A DNA stretch of 64,000 nt. Source: a virus. The position numbers were made by a program, and so were the translations under genes. The notes beneath the pieces are model-generated. The model was given only the letters and a program-made list of their open reading frames with translations, was not told the origin of the DNA and made no database searches. The first letter of the stretch is position 1; every line of letters starts with the position of its first letter. This document shows positions 32,884-42,635 of this stretch, piece by piece. The stretch is taken from the IMG/VR virus record IMGVR_UViG_3300029922_000055, positions 1 through 64,000 of that record, one strand, 5' to 3'.

Positions 32884-33945
32884 TTAATCTACCTCAGAAG
32901 AGTTTGGAGAAGACAATCTAATAACTGTTCTTACTGGTGTTCCGTCTGTTATTCCTGGAGTCATTAAAGATTTTCTATTTGCAAGATTATTTTTAATGGT
33001 TGCTAATTCATCGCTATTGTATGGAAGAGTTTGATTAGAGTTTGGGGTGACTGGCGCTGGAGTGTTGTTTGGTGTAATTTTGAAAATTGTTGAAGCACCA
33101 TTTATAGGAGCCATTAGAGTATTATTGAAAGTAACCATTTCCGAATTAGCTTGAGAAAAACTTTGAGTAAGATCTGCGTAAAGTGCTTCCTTAGTTATAG
33201 ACCATTGATTTCCTACTGGTTTCGTAGCATCTCTATTTGCCTTATATATTGCCGAGAACGAATCATAGTAATTTAGGGTGCTAGCTGTATAGGAACAAAT
33301 ACTCCAACTACAACCTAAAAACAAATCCAATTTATTCATAAATGGCAATATAGTATTATTAAAAATTGCATCATATTCGGCAATCAATAATAAAAGTTGT
33401 CTACCAATAAACGTATTCTCCAACCAAAAATTTATGTCAAAGTATTTCGTAAATTTGTTTATAAATGTTAAGATATTGTTTATTAAAGTGTCCGTAATAC
33501 TTTGCAGAATTCCTTGTAGACTTAAACGGCAAAAAACATACTCAAACAATTCATACCTACTGTTAAACTCCGTGGTTATTCCGTATTTAGACAAGTCTAT
33601 TCCGTTTATGGGATGGTTTCCGAAAATTTCATTATACAATTCTGGAGAAATTGATTTGCTAATCATTTCTATCGCGAATTCACATTTATACAAGACACTA
33701 CAAAAATCTTGTCTAGCTTTTGCCGAATCAATTGCTCTTAATCCTAACAAGCTACTTATATTCTCTTCGAGACTTCTTATAGTATTCAGGATTTGGTTTA
33801 TAATAGTGTTCTTAATTCTATCTATAATTGCTTGAATCTGTGCTTTAATTCTATCTAAAAGAGTTGCAAGATAGTTTATTAAAGTAACTATAGAATACCA
33901 CTCACCCTTTAACGCATTACAAATAGTTTGTGTGTTATCTGACAT
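32884..33945 (-). CDS. Hypothetical tail/baseplate protein, 353 aa
   Basis: Not recognised. The first 75 residues form long hydrophobic helices (LINYLATLLDRIKAQIQAII...), the middle is helical and aromatic, and the last 80 residues are proline- and asparagine-rich. Position between gp25-like and gp5-like genes strongly suggests a baseplate or hub component. It lacks a signal peptide. The late box before it is weak. Confidence 0.7.
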   Translation of the reverse strand: MSDNTQTICNALKGEWYSIVTLINYLATLLDRIKAQIQAIIDRIKNTIINQILNTIRSLEENISSLLGLRAIDSAKARQDFCSVLYKCEFAIEMISKSISPELYNEIFGNHPINGIDLSKYGITTEFNSRYELFEYVFCRLSLQGILQSITDTLINNILTFINKFTKYFDINFWLENTFIGRQLLLLIAEYDAIFNNTILPFMNKLDLFLGCSWSICSYTASTLNYYDSFSAIYKANRDATKPVGNQWSITKEALYADLTQSFSQANSEMVTFNNTLMAPINGASTIFKITPNNTPAPVTPNSNQTLPYNSDELATIKNNLANRKSLMTPGITDGTPVRTVIRLSSPNSSEVD

Positions 33946-33966
33946 AGGAATATTTATCTAACAAAA

Positions 33967-34461
33967 TTATTCTAAAATTAAAGGAACAGTAGGAATAGGA
34001 ATTTGAGGAGGAATTACTACGCCCAAACTAGACAAACCATTTTTAATTAAATTTAGTTCCTGCCCCAAAACTATAAGTGCTTCGTGAACATTTGTTGTAG
34101 CAGGGAGACCGACTTGATTTAGTAATAATAATTCTGTTGCTGGGTTTACAACAAAACTTATATTCGCGCACCCATCACTTTTCAAAACACCTTGCGAAAA
34201 GCCTTGTTGAAACCCTATTAAAATAGCTCTCGAAATAGCATCTACAATTGTTTCTAAAGCTACTGAGGCTGTTGGTGTGCCGTTTGGACTATCGTATATT
34301 TGAATCCCGCCAGAAGTGATTGGAAGGATTCTAGCGGGACTACCCATAGCTAAATTTTCATTCAACAAGCCAGCCGATTCTAATATTTGTAACGCTTGTA
34401 AAAAAACAGGATTAGGAATATTAGAAATGTTATTTTTATCATTTATTGTTTCGGCTATCAT
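33967..34461 (-). CDS. Hypothetical baseplate-module protein, 164 aa
   Basis: Not recognised. It has helices rich in A, L and I (NPVFLQALQILESAGLL), a proline-rich end (GVVIPPQIPIPTVPLILE) and a glycine-serine middle. It sits between the 353-residue protein and the spike gene, four bases downstream of the latter, so it is probably a structural or spike-associated protein. Confidence 0.65.
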   Translation of the reverse strand: MIAETINDKNNISNIPNPVFLQALQILESAGLLNENLAMGSPARILPITSGGIQIYDSPNGTPTASVALETIVDAISRAILIGFQQGFSQGVLKSDGCANISFVVNPATELLLLNQVGLPATTNVHEALIVLGQELNLIKNGLSSLGVVIPPQIPIPTVPLILE

Positions 34462-34465
34462 TTAA

Positions 34466-35926
34466 TTACTCCGTGAAAAGACCAGCGCCTATACTTAAAT
34501 CTTTAGCATTGGTTTTATTTGTTATATCCAAAGCCGCCGTAATAGTGGCTGCTGGAAGTGTAACAGTATTATATATATTTCTCTTACCCTCTGGAGAAGT
34601 TGTATCTAAAGTTGTTCCGAAAAGTGGTTTAGAAAGGTAATCTCCATATGTAGTATCAATGTTGGACAATTCTTGATTCATAGCATCTGTTAGAGAGGTC
34701 TGCAATGATAAAAGTTCTATCGCTTGTTGTTGTGCAATTATCGAACTCCCCTCTATGCTTGATGCGGCGACAACGAGTTGTGCTAAAGAATCTATAGAAG
34801 CATATTTCTTAGCCATTGTAGTGACTAAATCTGCTTGACGTTTTGTATATTTCGCAACCACCTTAGCTTTTAGTGTAGCAATTTCGGCAGCAACTTGAAC
34901 ATTATCTATAGCAAACCCAATCGGATTTATTATTCCAGTTGCTATACGACCTTGATGCGGAACTCCTGTGAGTGGATCGAAAAGCAAACAATTAAATGGT
35001 CCTCCAGTCGGATCGGGAGTTACGAACATTGTAGAAACTTTTGTCAAATCATTTCCAATACTTACTTGAAAGGTTGGAGAAACTATTCCTGGAATTCCAT
35101 TTTGGTCTACTGTAGTTGTTGTAGGAGGGGTGGCTGGCAAAAGTTCAAAAGAGTTTGTTTGAATATTTGTTTCTAAAGTCGAGACCAAGACTTCTGACCT
35201 AGACTTTATAGAAACTCTTCCACCATTTTCTATATCAAAGTCTCTATTAGTTTGAAAAGAAATATCATCTAAGCATTGAACCGAGATTCCTGCATTAGAC
35301 ATTAAAGAAACATCCGAGAAAGCTGAGACCGAGATTGCTTGAGATATTTGGTAATAATTTGCAAGCCTATTATCTACAGTAAAATTCCCTCTAAACTTAA
35401 AATTTACATCTCCTGTTTCTGTAGCATTGTTTGTTAAATTTATTGTTCCGTCTTGATGTAATTTAAAAAAACATCCAGCACCAGTTTTTAATGTAAATTC
35501 TCCTTTTTGTCTATTTATTTTTTGGTAACTACCATCTTCACATTCATACAAAATAACACTATCGGGATAACTTTCTAGATAGTCGGCTTCAAAATTAAGA
35601 TTATTTCTATCTATAACTTTTCCAAAATAAACGGGCTCGTATAAATCCGCATCATCATAACGAATTTTTACTAGGGTGTTAATTTCCGGAACCATAAAGG
35701 AACCTTTTACAGAAAACGCCATAGGAAATTCCGGAATTGCCCAAGGCAAATCTTCAACGTGAATACTATCCGTAATTCCATATACTTCTACTTTAACTCT
35801 TCCCATTTTCAAAGGATCGTTATTATCTAAAACTATCCCGATGTATTCTCCAGTATACGGATCTTCCTTTTCCGAAAGGTATTCTTTAACGGTTTCCTGC
35901 AAAGAGTTTCCTAAAAATTCTCTCAT
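34466..35926 (-). CDS. gp5: gp5-like central spike, OB-fold hub protein without lysozyme
   Basis: 486 residues. An OB-fold near the start (YTGEYIGIVLDNNDPLKMGR, VEVYGITDSIHVEDLPWAIP, residues 20-100) is the T4 gp5 and baseplate-assembly V type domain. After it come beta-helix-like repeats (TLKTGAGCFFKLHQDGTINL and following). No lysozyme domain follows the OB-fold as it does in T4 gp5. The tail lysozyme domain is found instead in the 717-residue protein. The C-terminal 150 residues are helical. It overlaps the hub gene by four bases (ATGA). Confidence 0.82.
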   Translation of the reverse strand: MREFLGNSLQETVKEYLSEKEDPYTGEYIGIVLDNNDPLKMGRVKVEVYGITDSIHVEDLPWAIPEFPMAFSVKGSFMVPEINTLVKIRYDDADLYEPVYFGKVIDRNNLNFEADYLESYPDSVILYECEDGSYQKINRQKGEFTLKTGAGCFFKLHQDGTINLTNNATETGDVNFKFRGNFTVDNRLANYYQISQAISVSAFSDVSLMSNAGISVQCLDDISFQTNRDFDIENGGRVSIKSRSEVLVSTLETNIQTNSFELLPATPPTTTTVDQNGIPGIVSPTFQVSIGNDLTKVSTMFVTPDPTGGPFNCLLFDPLTGVPHQGRIATGIINPIGFAIDNVQVAAEIATLKAKVVAKYTKRQADLVTTMAKKYASIDSLAQLVVAASSIEGSSIIAQQQAIELLSLQTSLTDAMNQELSNIDTTYGDYLSKPLFGTTLDTTSPEGKRNIYNTVTLPAATITAALDITNKTNAKDLSIGAGLFTE

Positions 35927-37188
35927 GGGTTTACCAAATTTCCTTCAAAAAGAATATTCGTAAGATTAGATTGATTTGTTCCATTTCTAAACAATGTCAA
36001 AATCATAGAATATAAACCATCCTTTTTAATATCATGACTAATTCCGCCCACCAAATATTCTCCAGAGTTTACAGCATCTACGTTTGGTGTTCCGTTCAAA
36101 AGTCTTCCCAAGTTATCGTAAATCAATACATCAATCTTATCTCCTATATTTATATTCATGTTTGGATTGATAGTGATTTGAAGATAGTTTCCGAAAAAAC
36201 TTTGCTTCAAATATAGGTTTTGTGATTTAGCAAGGAGATAATTTTCGTGAACATTTTTTGAAAGGCTATTATAAGTTATTCCGTTAGTATATTTTCCTAC
36301 ATTATTCTTATTCTTATTCTCAAACTTAGACAAAGGTGCATATGGAAAGTTTAGAGAATAGTCAAAGAAATTGGTGTGGTCGAAATATGTAAAATCAATT
36401 CCATAGCCATTCATTTTATTAAGGATTGGAGAAAGGTTTTTATAAGTTATTCCAGTTCTATAAAAAAGTGTTTCCGAATCTTTTCCTATTTGTTCTTTAA
36501 TTTTTGCTATAGTTGTATCATTGCCATTATCCATAAAAGCATGGTCATTGTTGATAGCTAAGAATTTTGGTTTAGAATTTGTCTTATAAGAAAGAGAAGA
36601 ATATACAGCTTGATTGTGTCTATTAAAATAAAATAAAGGCAAATCTTCGGGGCGTATAAATGCTCTAGCCATTAAATGTTTTGTGAAAGCGTAATTACAA
36701 ACATTAGACTGTATCCAAGTTTGGTTGTCATTTGAGGAATCTTCTAAAACGAAATCTATTTCAGACTCTTGACAAACAAACTGTAAAGCATCTGAAGAAC
36801 CTTGATTAGAAAATGGTCTAAAACGAATTGGATAAAAGTAATCAGTGGTTTTTTGAAAAGCTATGAAATGTATTATGTAAAGAGAACCATCATCCGCATC
36901 TACTCTTTCAATTTCCCAGGCATTTATTACCATATCCATTTTGACTTTGTCTAGGTCTCCATTTTTCGAAAACTCTATTTGAACAGGGCATTCATCATAG
37001 AGAGGAGATAGTTCTACAAAAGTTCCAGTATCCATAAAAGTGCATTCATATGTAACTATCTGGTCAAAAATCCATTCTCTTAAAACTGAAGAATTTACAT
37101 TTACAGGAGATACGGAAACATTATTGATAGTTAATGATAAGTTGAATTGAGAACCAACTACATTTTGGTCGAAAGTTTTGTCAGACAT
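35923..37188 (-). CDS. Baseplate hub protein, gp27/gpD-like
   Basis: 421 residues. It opens with beta strands (FNLSLTINNVSVSPVNVNSS) and has the MDTGTFVELSPLYDECPVQI and INPNMNINIGDKIDVLIYDN segments, the latter typical of hub proteins of the gpD/gp27 group, which form the collar above the spike. It is directly coupled to the gp5-like gene by a four-base overlap, as hub and spike usually are. Sequence similarity to T4 gp27 is low, so the name is by position and fold pattern. Confidence 0.7.
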   Translation of the reverse strand: MSDKTFDQNVVGSQFNLSLTINNVSVSPVNVNSSVLREWIFDQIVTYECTFMDTGTFVELSPLYDECPVQIEFSKNGDLDKVKMDMVINAWEIERVDADDGSLYIIHFIAFQKTTDYFYPIRFRPFSNQGSSDALQFVCQESEIDFVLEDSSNDNQTWIQSNVCNYAFTKHLMARAFIRPEDLPLFYFNRHNQAVYSSLSYKTNSKPKFLAINNDHAFMDNGNDTTIAKIKEQIGKDSETLFYRTGITYKNLSPILNKMNGYGIDFTYFDHTNFFDYSLNFPYAPLSKFENKNKNNVGKYTNGITYNSLSKNVHENYLLAKSQNLYLKQSFFGNYLQITINPNMNINIGDKIDVLIYDNLGRLLNGTPNVDAVNSGEYLVGGISHDIKKDGLYSMILTLFRNGTNQSNLTNILFEGNLVNP

Positions 37189-37191
37189 TTT

Positions 37192-37542
37192 TTATTGTTT
37201 CTTATTAAAAGTGTAAAAGTCTTGGATATCTAAAATTGAAGGAATGCTTATCATTTCTCCGGGAACCAATGCTGTAGGATATTGAGTTTCTTGGTCTGAA
37301 TTTATTGCCATGTCATTCCAAATATCTTCTATGTTAGGATTTGTTAAAAGTATTATCCACCAGTAATCTATAGTTCCATAATTTTTTTGAGAGATTAAAT
37401 CAGGGCGCATATAATCTTCATAAACTATTCTATAATTTTTGAAAGCTCTTTTCCAAACAAATTTCGAAAAAGAGTTTAACAGAAAATCTTTTTCTCCATT
37501 TACAGTCTTTATAAAATTTGAACGATTAAAAAGTGTGGACAT
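37192..37542 (-). CDS. gp53: gp53-like baseplate wedge protein
   Basis: 116 residues with the pattern YEDYMRPDLISQKNYGTIDY, then WWIILLTNPNIEDIWNDMAI and a LysM-like tail GEMISIPSILDIQDFYTF. This order matches the gp53 / LysM-type wedge proteins that link neighbouring baseplate wedges. Three bases separate it from the hub gene behind it. Confidence 0.78.
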   Translation of the reverse strand: MSTLFNRSNFIKTVNGEKDFLLNSFSKFVWKRAFKNYRIVYEDYMRPDLISQKNYGTIDYWWIILLTNPNIEDIWNDMAINSDQETQYPTALVPGEMISIPSILDIQDFYTFNKKQ

Positions 37543-37550
37543 ATTTTCCT

Positions 37551-38519
37551 TTAGCTATCAAACGAAACTCTTCCGGTGGATTTAGAACCATTTAATCCGG
37601 AACCGAAAATTAACTCTTGTTGGCTGGAATTTCCTACATCTCTCAAAGTTGCAGCATTGAAAAGAGATTGGAACGATACATCAAAATCCCCGTATAGAGG
37701 AACGCCTTGCCAAATATATTCTTTAGAAAATTTTACATTAACTGACTTAACAAACATTAAATCCTTTTCGAAAATGTTTCCTATAGTTACATGACAAACT
37801 GGTGGTTTTTTAGAAACGAATTGGTCAAGTTTTATATTTGATGCGGTTTTTACGAAATCTGATGCTGAATCGTTCGCTACCTTATCCGCAACAACATCCG
37901 TGAGGCCAGTAGATACACCAAAGGAAGGTAATAAACTATTTACGCCTTTAATCGCAGTAGCAGCGGCGGCGGTTCCAACAGATGCAAGACCATTTCTAAC
38001 AGGTTCAAATCCAGTATTATTTGCTAGACCTTTAAAAAAATTAGTTGTTCCAGTTGCATTAAATATATTATCCGAAGCAACTCTTGGTAATGTTGCTCCA
38101 ACCAAACCATTCGCAATTGTAACTGGATTTGTAGCTCCGAAGTTTGTAGGATGGTCTTCTATATCTCCAGCCCAGCACCTAAAGCTAACATCCAAGACTG
38201 GTGATTCTCCATTCATATAAACTTTTTTTGTAAGAACCCCATAGTTCATAATATTTCTCTGAGTTTCGTCTCTTAAAATATTTGCAACTAGACCATTAGA
38301 AAATCCGAATTGATTATTAAAAATGTTTGTATAATTTGCTTGGCAACTATATTCAAACTCTTTCGTCATATATCCTTGAATAGAACCGAATGATTGGTAT
38401 TGGTCTAAAAGTCCCGCCTCATCATGAAACTCAATAGTAATTAAATGCTCTTGGGAAGCTTCCGGAAAGTTTTTAGTCGTTCCCGGTTTAGAAGTATCGT
38501 ATATCGAAAAGCTTGCCAT
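37551..38519 (-). CDS. Tail tube-baseplate adaptor-like protein, 322 aa
   Basis: Beta strands at both ends (HLITIEFHDEAGLLDQYQS; LMFVKSVNVKFSKEYIWQGV with PLYGDFDVSFQSLF) surround an alanine/glycine-rich middle (residues 140-215). The C-terminal strand pattern resembles proteins that start the tail tube on the baseplate, such as T4 gp48/gp54. The assignment is by position and strand pattern only. It overlaps the lysozyme-bearing gene by one base (TAATG). Confidence 0.55.
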   Translation of the reverse strand: MASFSIYDTSKPGTTKNFPEASQEHLITIEFHDEAGLLDQYQSFGSIQGYMTKEFEYSCQANYTNIFNNQFGFSNGLVANILRDETQRNIMNYGVLTKKVYMNGESPVLDVSFRCWAGDIEDHPTNFGATNPVTIANGLVGATLPRVASDNIFNATGTTNFFKGLANNTGFEPVRNGLASVGTAAAATAIKGVNSLLPSFGVSTGLTDVVADKVANDSASDFVKTASNIKLDQFVSKKPPVCHVTIGNIFEKDLMFVKSVNVKFSKEYIWQGVPLYGDFDVSFQSLFNAATLRDVGNSSQQELIFGSGLNGSKSTGRVSFDS

Positions 38520-40672
38520 TATTCCGTCCCATAATTTAATTTAATATGTTCCGCTAGAGCCGGTATAACTTTATTTATCAAGAAATTAGCATCGGCATCT
38601 CTTTTCGAAAGTGGTTGTTCAACAGTTTTAATATTGTTTGAAGAAGATAATTCAACTTCTTTCTGAGGAGTTTCGGCAAACATTTCTCGTTGTGTCTGGT
38701 CACGATTCAACCAACCAGAAAGATACCCAGTTTGATTTTTGCGATATGCCTGTTCTGTAAATTTCTGGTCTCTTAATTCTAAAAATTTATTAGCGTCTCC
38801 ATTTATTCCGCCCGCTTGTTTTAATAATGTATTTGCTCTATCTGGTCCATTTATATAAGCATCAAAATAAGCATATGCAAGTTTTGGGTCAGAGATTTGG
38901 GGGGCTTGGGAACCATACCAATAATTTTCTCTATATATTTCTATAGACTCCTCTTTGGTCATTTGCTTTACTGATTGCTTTGGAAGACCGTTTTTCTTTC
39001 TATATGCATCGTATGTTAAATGAGTAATCCCAAATTTAGTTTCCCCGCCAGAATCTCTAACATCATTAGCATATCCACCCTCAAACGCATAAACTTGATT
39101 TATAAATGTTTTGAATCTATCATCTGGATTTTTAGAAACATTAGAAAAATCTATTAACTTTTGGAAACCACTTTTAGAAAGTTTTCCTACACCCCTTTCT
39201 ATATTTTCTGTAACATTTACTAATTTATATGTGAGTGTTTCTGGAGTAAATACTTGAAGAAACTTTTCGAAATTTATTTTAGAAACTATTTTCTTAAAGC
39301 TTGAATTGATTTCCGAAAAAGTATTCTTAAATAACTCAGATTCGTTTTTAGATTTCGTTTCATTAGTTTGAAAAGCTTCTGGACCATTTTCACCAACCAA
39401 ATATGTAGAATCTTTCTTTACATTTCCCCCAGCTTTTTTAGGACTTATTTCCGAAATGGTGTCTCCAAGTTTCATCTTAGGTTTTCCATTTTCTAAAATT
39501 AAATCTGCGAGACCGTTAGCAGTTTGAATCTTATATTTTAAAACTCCTTTATCATCAGAACCAGCTTGTTGAATTCTATCTTTTCCAGAAAGCATAGATA
39601 ACGGTTTTCCATCAGAAGATAATAAAGGAACCCAATCATCTGAATCATAATCTTTATAAAGCCAAGTTAAATCTGTAGAAGGCTTTAATTGAACTATCCC
39701 ATATTTCTTTCCTTGGTCTAATCTATCCATAGCATAAGCAGCTTTTTGTTTGTCTTGTATTCCTTTATTACTTTTGTCTGCTATTACACTATCGTAATCA
39801 GAAGAGGTTTCTTTCATGAACATTCCTAATCCAAGCAACAATGGACCTAATGGAAACGGAATCCAACCAGACGCTCCTTGAAACAAATCTCCAAAACCAC
39901 CAACAACAGTTTTATAAATTACACCATCTGCCTTTACATTATCTCCTAAAAGTTTTGCCGCATTATAATCAGCTATCCCACCTTTTATTCTAGAAATTAA
40001 ATCTATAATTCCCATAATCGGCATAACAACTTTAGATGCGACTTTTCCTACAGTTTTTGCTACAGTTTTGAATCCGAATTTTCCTATTAAACCACCAACA
40101 GCAGATCCAGCTAAAAGGTTCTTAATTTTATCAAAGGCGGTCTCTTGTTTTTCTTCTGGTTTCTTTTCATCTTTTCCAGAACCTTTCATTAAATCTAATT
40201 TAGAAGAGATTGATTTCAAAGTCTTCAATTTTTCTTCTTGAATATCAAAATCATCATTATCATTTCTAGTAAAATCTATTTGGGACTTTTGAGAAGATAT
40301 TTTAGGAAATTTTGGCAAAGTTATTTTCAAAGATTTTTGCGAAGAGTTTTTAGAAATATTTTTCGGAAACAACTCGGAAAAGGAACCTATAGTGATTCCT
40401 AAATTTCTTTTTACTTTATCTGTTTCGTTATTCTTTTTTTCTTTCGGAACCAACTCTAAAAAATTAGATATGGCAGAATTTATTTTCTTATCTACGTCTA
40501 CAGGAACCAATTTCTTTTTTTTAGCTTTGGCTTTTTTCTCTTTAATGTTCTCTATTTCTTTTAAGATACTTTCTAATTCTATCCCTTTATTTTCGGAAAG
40601 TTTTCTTAACAATGAAGCAATCTTTTCATTTGTCTTTGCTAAATCGTCTATCAACTTAGGATTTATTATCAT
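38519..40672 (-). CDS. Tape-measure-like protein with GH108 lysozyme domain, 717 aa
   Basis: Residues 1-200 are highly charged helices. Residues 205-260 are glycine-rich with hydrophobic segments. A KAGGNVKKDSTYLVGENGPE patch (about 412-431) is typical of tape-measure-type proteins. Residues 523-665 form a glycoside hydrolase 108 (N-acetylmuramidase) domain: FEGGY with catalytic E531, FGITHLTYDAYR and AYFDAYINGP. It would degrade peptidoglycan during DNA injection. It shares the charged N-terminus, a DFTR...DIQE-x-x-L segment and the GG-x-V-x-K-x-x-x-YLVGE motif with the next gene, so the two are paralogs. Confidence 0.83.
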   Translation of the reverse strand: MIINPKLIDDLAKTNEKIASLLRKLSENKGIELESILKEIENIKEKKAKAKKKKLVPVDVDKKINSAISNFLELVPKEKKNNETDKVKRNLGITIGSFSELFPKNISKNSSQKSLKITLPKFPKISSQKSQIDFTRNDNDDFDIQEEKLKTLKSISSKLDLMKGSGKDEKKPEEKQETAFDKIKNLLAGSAVGGLIGKFGFKTVAKTVGKVASKVVMPIMGIIDLISRIKGGIADYNAAKLLGDNVKADGVIYKTVVGGFGDLFQGASGWIPFPLGPLLLGLGMFMKETSSDYDSVIADKSNKGIQDKQKAAYAMDRLDQGKKYGIVQLKPSTDLTWLYKDYDSDDWVPLLSSDGKPLSMLSGKDRIQQAGSDDKGVLKYKIQTANGLADLILENGKPKMKLGDTISEISPKKAGGNVKKDSTYLVGENGPEAFQTNETKSKNESELFKNTFSEINSSFKKIVSKINFEKFLQVFTPETLTYKLVNVTENIERGVGKLSKSGFQKLIDFSNVSKNPDDRFKTFINQVYAFEGGYANDVRDSGGETKFGITHLTYDAYRKKNGLPKQSVKQMTKEESIEIYRENYWYGSQAPQISDPKLAYAYFDAYINGPDRANTLLKQAGGINGDANKFLELRDQKFTEQAYRKNQTGYLSGWLNRDQTQREMFAETPQKEVELSSSNNIKTVEQPLSKRDADANFLINKVIPALAEHIKLNYGTE

Positions 40673-42390
40673 AGGAAAGGACTCGAAACAGGACTAGACA
40701 TAGAAAAATCTTTAACTTTTTTAATCTTAATAGCAGATGCAAATGTAGGAAGAAATTGTTTCATCCAAAATGTTTCATCTAATGCACCATCATCCGAAGA
40801 AACTTGATTAGAAACTTTCAAAGAATAGTTAGATTGAATTTCCGGTGCAGCTTTAGGAACACGCATATCAGGAAAAGTATTGGCTTGAATATCAGGAGTA
40901 ATTTTAGGAATTTGAACATCTGGAACTGGATTATATTGAGAAAGAACATCCGACGTTTCCGAAACATTACTATCAGATTTTTTATTAAACTTCATAAAAT
41001 CTGGTGGAGTAGTTGTTGTAGTTTCTTTCTTATCTTTAATTCCTAAAAGTTTCTTACCAGCATCTCCAACATTCTTAATAATATCTTTAGCGCCATTTAC
41101 AATCAACGAAGGAATGTTTTTAACCTTATCTCCGAAATCTCTCAAACTATTTTTAACACCATCAAACCATTCGGAAAGCCTATCAGAAATGCTTTTCCCA
41201 AGATTCGTAAATGTGTTGTTAAACTTTCCTACAAACAAATTTATATTCTTGTTAAACCCTGTCTTAAAATCATTCAAAATAATTGCAAAAGAACTTCCCA
41301 AATCACTTTCCGAAGATGTTTTTAACAATCTATGGTTCGGAACTATAACACCATCTCTATCAGGAACGAACAATTCTTTACCAGCCTCTCCAACCAAATA
41401 TGGAGAATTTTTCTGAACATCTCCTCCAAATTGCCTAGGCTGAACTATTTGAGAAGAATCATCTTTATCTTCGGAAGAAAAATATTTATAAGCACCATAA
41501 CTAGCTAATCCAGCACCAGCAATAACCGCAGTTGAGGGAGTAGCAATTTTTCCTAACATGCTCCCAGCTTCACCAATTTCTCCTAACTCTCCTAATGCTC
41601 CAGCAGCTTCAGTAGTAGCAGAACCAGCCTCAGAGACCTTCCCAGCCGCACCAGCACCTTTTCCGAGTAATCCTTTAAGCTTTCCTAAAAGACCTACAGC
41701 ACCTGCTCCTCCGGCTCCAGCGCCAACTTCACCTGCTCCAGCGAGAAGACTTGATATACCATTCTTAAGAAAATCAAAAATACTTCCAGACCCTTCCATA
41801 GACAAATTATCTATCTTAGAATCAATCTGTTTTAATACGTGTAATTGGTCCTCTTGTATATCTGCATGTTCTTCTTTTCTAGTAAAATCTAAAAGACTAT
41901 TTGATTTAGGTTTTTCTTCTGTCTTAGAAAACATTTTAGAAAAATTTTGTAAAATACTTTTAGAAGAATCTTTCGCAAATGGAGTCCTCTTTTTTTTAGC
42001 ATCCTTTTCTTGAAACAATTTCTTCAAAGACTTTAGAGAATTTCCTACAATCTCTCCTATATCTTTTGTAGATTTAGAATTATCAAAACCTATTCGAAAC
42101 TCTTTCTTAGAAAGTTTTCGAGAAGCTTCCGTAAGATTTTTCAGAATAATCTTTTTAGAAGCCGTTACTTTCTTTTCTTGTATCTCGGTTTTTAATTCTG
42201 TCTTTCGTTCTTCTTTCTGCAATGCCTCTAATTTCTTAGTAGCATTCTTAATCTTATCATCGGCTTCTAATAATTTTTTATGCTCTTCAAAAATCTTCTC
42301 TACACTTTCTAATTCAGTTTTCGAAAGCGTTTCTAAAGTTTTATATATCTCGTTAAGTATTTTCGCAGCATCATTTGGATTCGGAGGCAT
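40669..42390 (-). CDS. Tail tape measure-like protein, 573 aa
   Basis: Length is close to T4 gp29 (590), consistent with a T4-sized tail. There is an N-terminal coiled coil (about 1-130), an alanine/glycine-rich central part (210-300), the GGDVQKNSPYLVGEAGKELF motif with the FVPDRDGVIVPNH extension, then helices and a repetitive P-D/E-I/M stretch (DVQIPKITPDIQANTFPDM). Tape measures set tail length and leave through the tube at infection. It overlaps the lysozyme-bearing paralog by four bases. Confidence 0.78.
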   Translation of the reverse strand: MPPNPNDAAKILNEIYKTLETLSKTELESVEKIFEEHKKLLEADDKIKNATKKLEALQKEERKTELKTEIQEKKVTASKKIILKNLTEASRKLSKKEFRIGFDNSKSTKDIGEIVGNSLKSLKKLFQEKDAKKKRTPFAKDSSKSILQNFSKMFSKTEEKPKSNSLLDFTRKEEHADIQEDQLHVLKQIDSKIDNLSMEGSGSIFDFLKNGISSLLAGAGEVGAGAGGAGAVGLLGKLKGLLGKGAGAAGKVSEAGSATTEAAGALGELGEIGEAGSMLGKIATPSTAVIAGAGLASYGAYKYFSSEDKDDSSQIVQPRQFGGDVQKNSPYLVGEAGKELFVPDRDGVIVPNHRLLKTSSESDLGSSFAIILNDFKTGFNKNINLFVGKFNNTFTNLGKSISDRLSEWFDGVKNSLRDFGDKVKNIPSLIVNGAKDIIKNVGDAGKKLLGIKDKKETTTTTPPDFMKFNKKSDSNVSETSDVLSQYNPVPDVQIPKITPDIQANTFPDMRVPKAAPEIQSNYSLKVSNQVSSDDGALDETFWMKQFLPTFASAIKIKKVKDFSMSSPVSSPFL

Positions 42391-42398
42391 ACATATAT

Positions 42399-42635
42399 TT
42401 AGAATCTATTACCATCCGCTACATTCTTTTTAGAAGTCTTTTCTTGAATCATTTTGAAATGTTCTTGAAGCCTAGCAAATTTCTTCTCTACTTCAAAAAA
42501 TTCTAAATGATTAAAGTAAGGAATATGAAGATGGAGACTCAGTTGAAACTCCATCTCCAATATATCATCAAGTCCTATATCTGGGAAGAAAAAACTCCGG
42601 TCGAAAGCTAACTGGTATCTTGTTAACCTCACCAC
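42399..42635 (-). CDS. Small baseplate-assembly protein, gp51-like position, 78 aa
   Basis: The frame overlaps the 3' end of the gp26-like gene by 68 bases in the +1 frame and begins with GTG (AAGAG five bases upstream). Features: FFFPDIGLDDILEMEFQLSL, HIPYFNHLEFFEVEKKFARL and a charged end. Small proteins of this kind accompany gp26 in T4-type genomes (gp51 position) and help assemble the hub. A +1 frameshift product fused to gp26 is possible, but an independent start is simpler. Confidence 0.65.
   Translation of the reverse strand: MVRLTRYQLAFDRSFFFPDIGLDDILEMEFQLSLHLHIPYFNHLEFFEVEKKFARLQEHFKMIQEKTSKKNVADGNRF

Noticed and set aside
41558-42013. Rightward 151-codon open frame rich in A and P
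   Set aside because: It is antisense to the alanine/glycine-rich part of the tape-measure gene; composition is a mirror of that repeat region and it has no promoter or SD.
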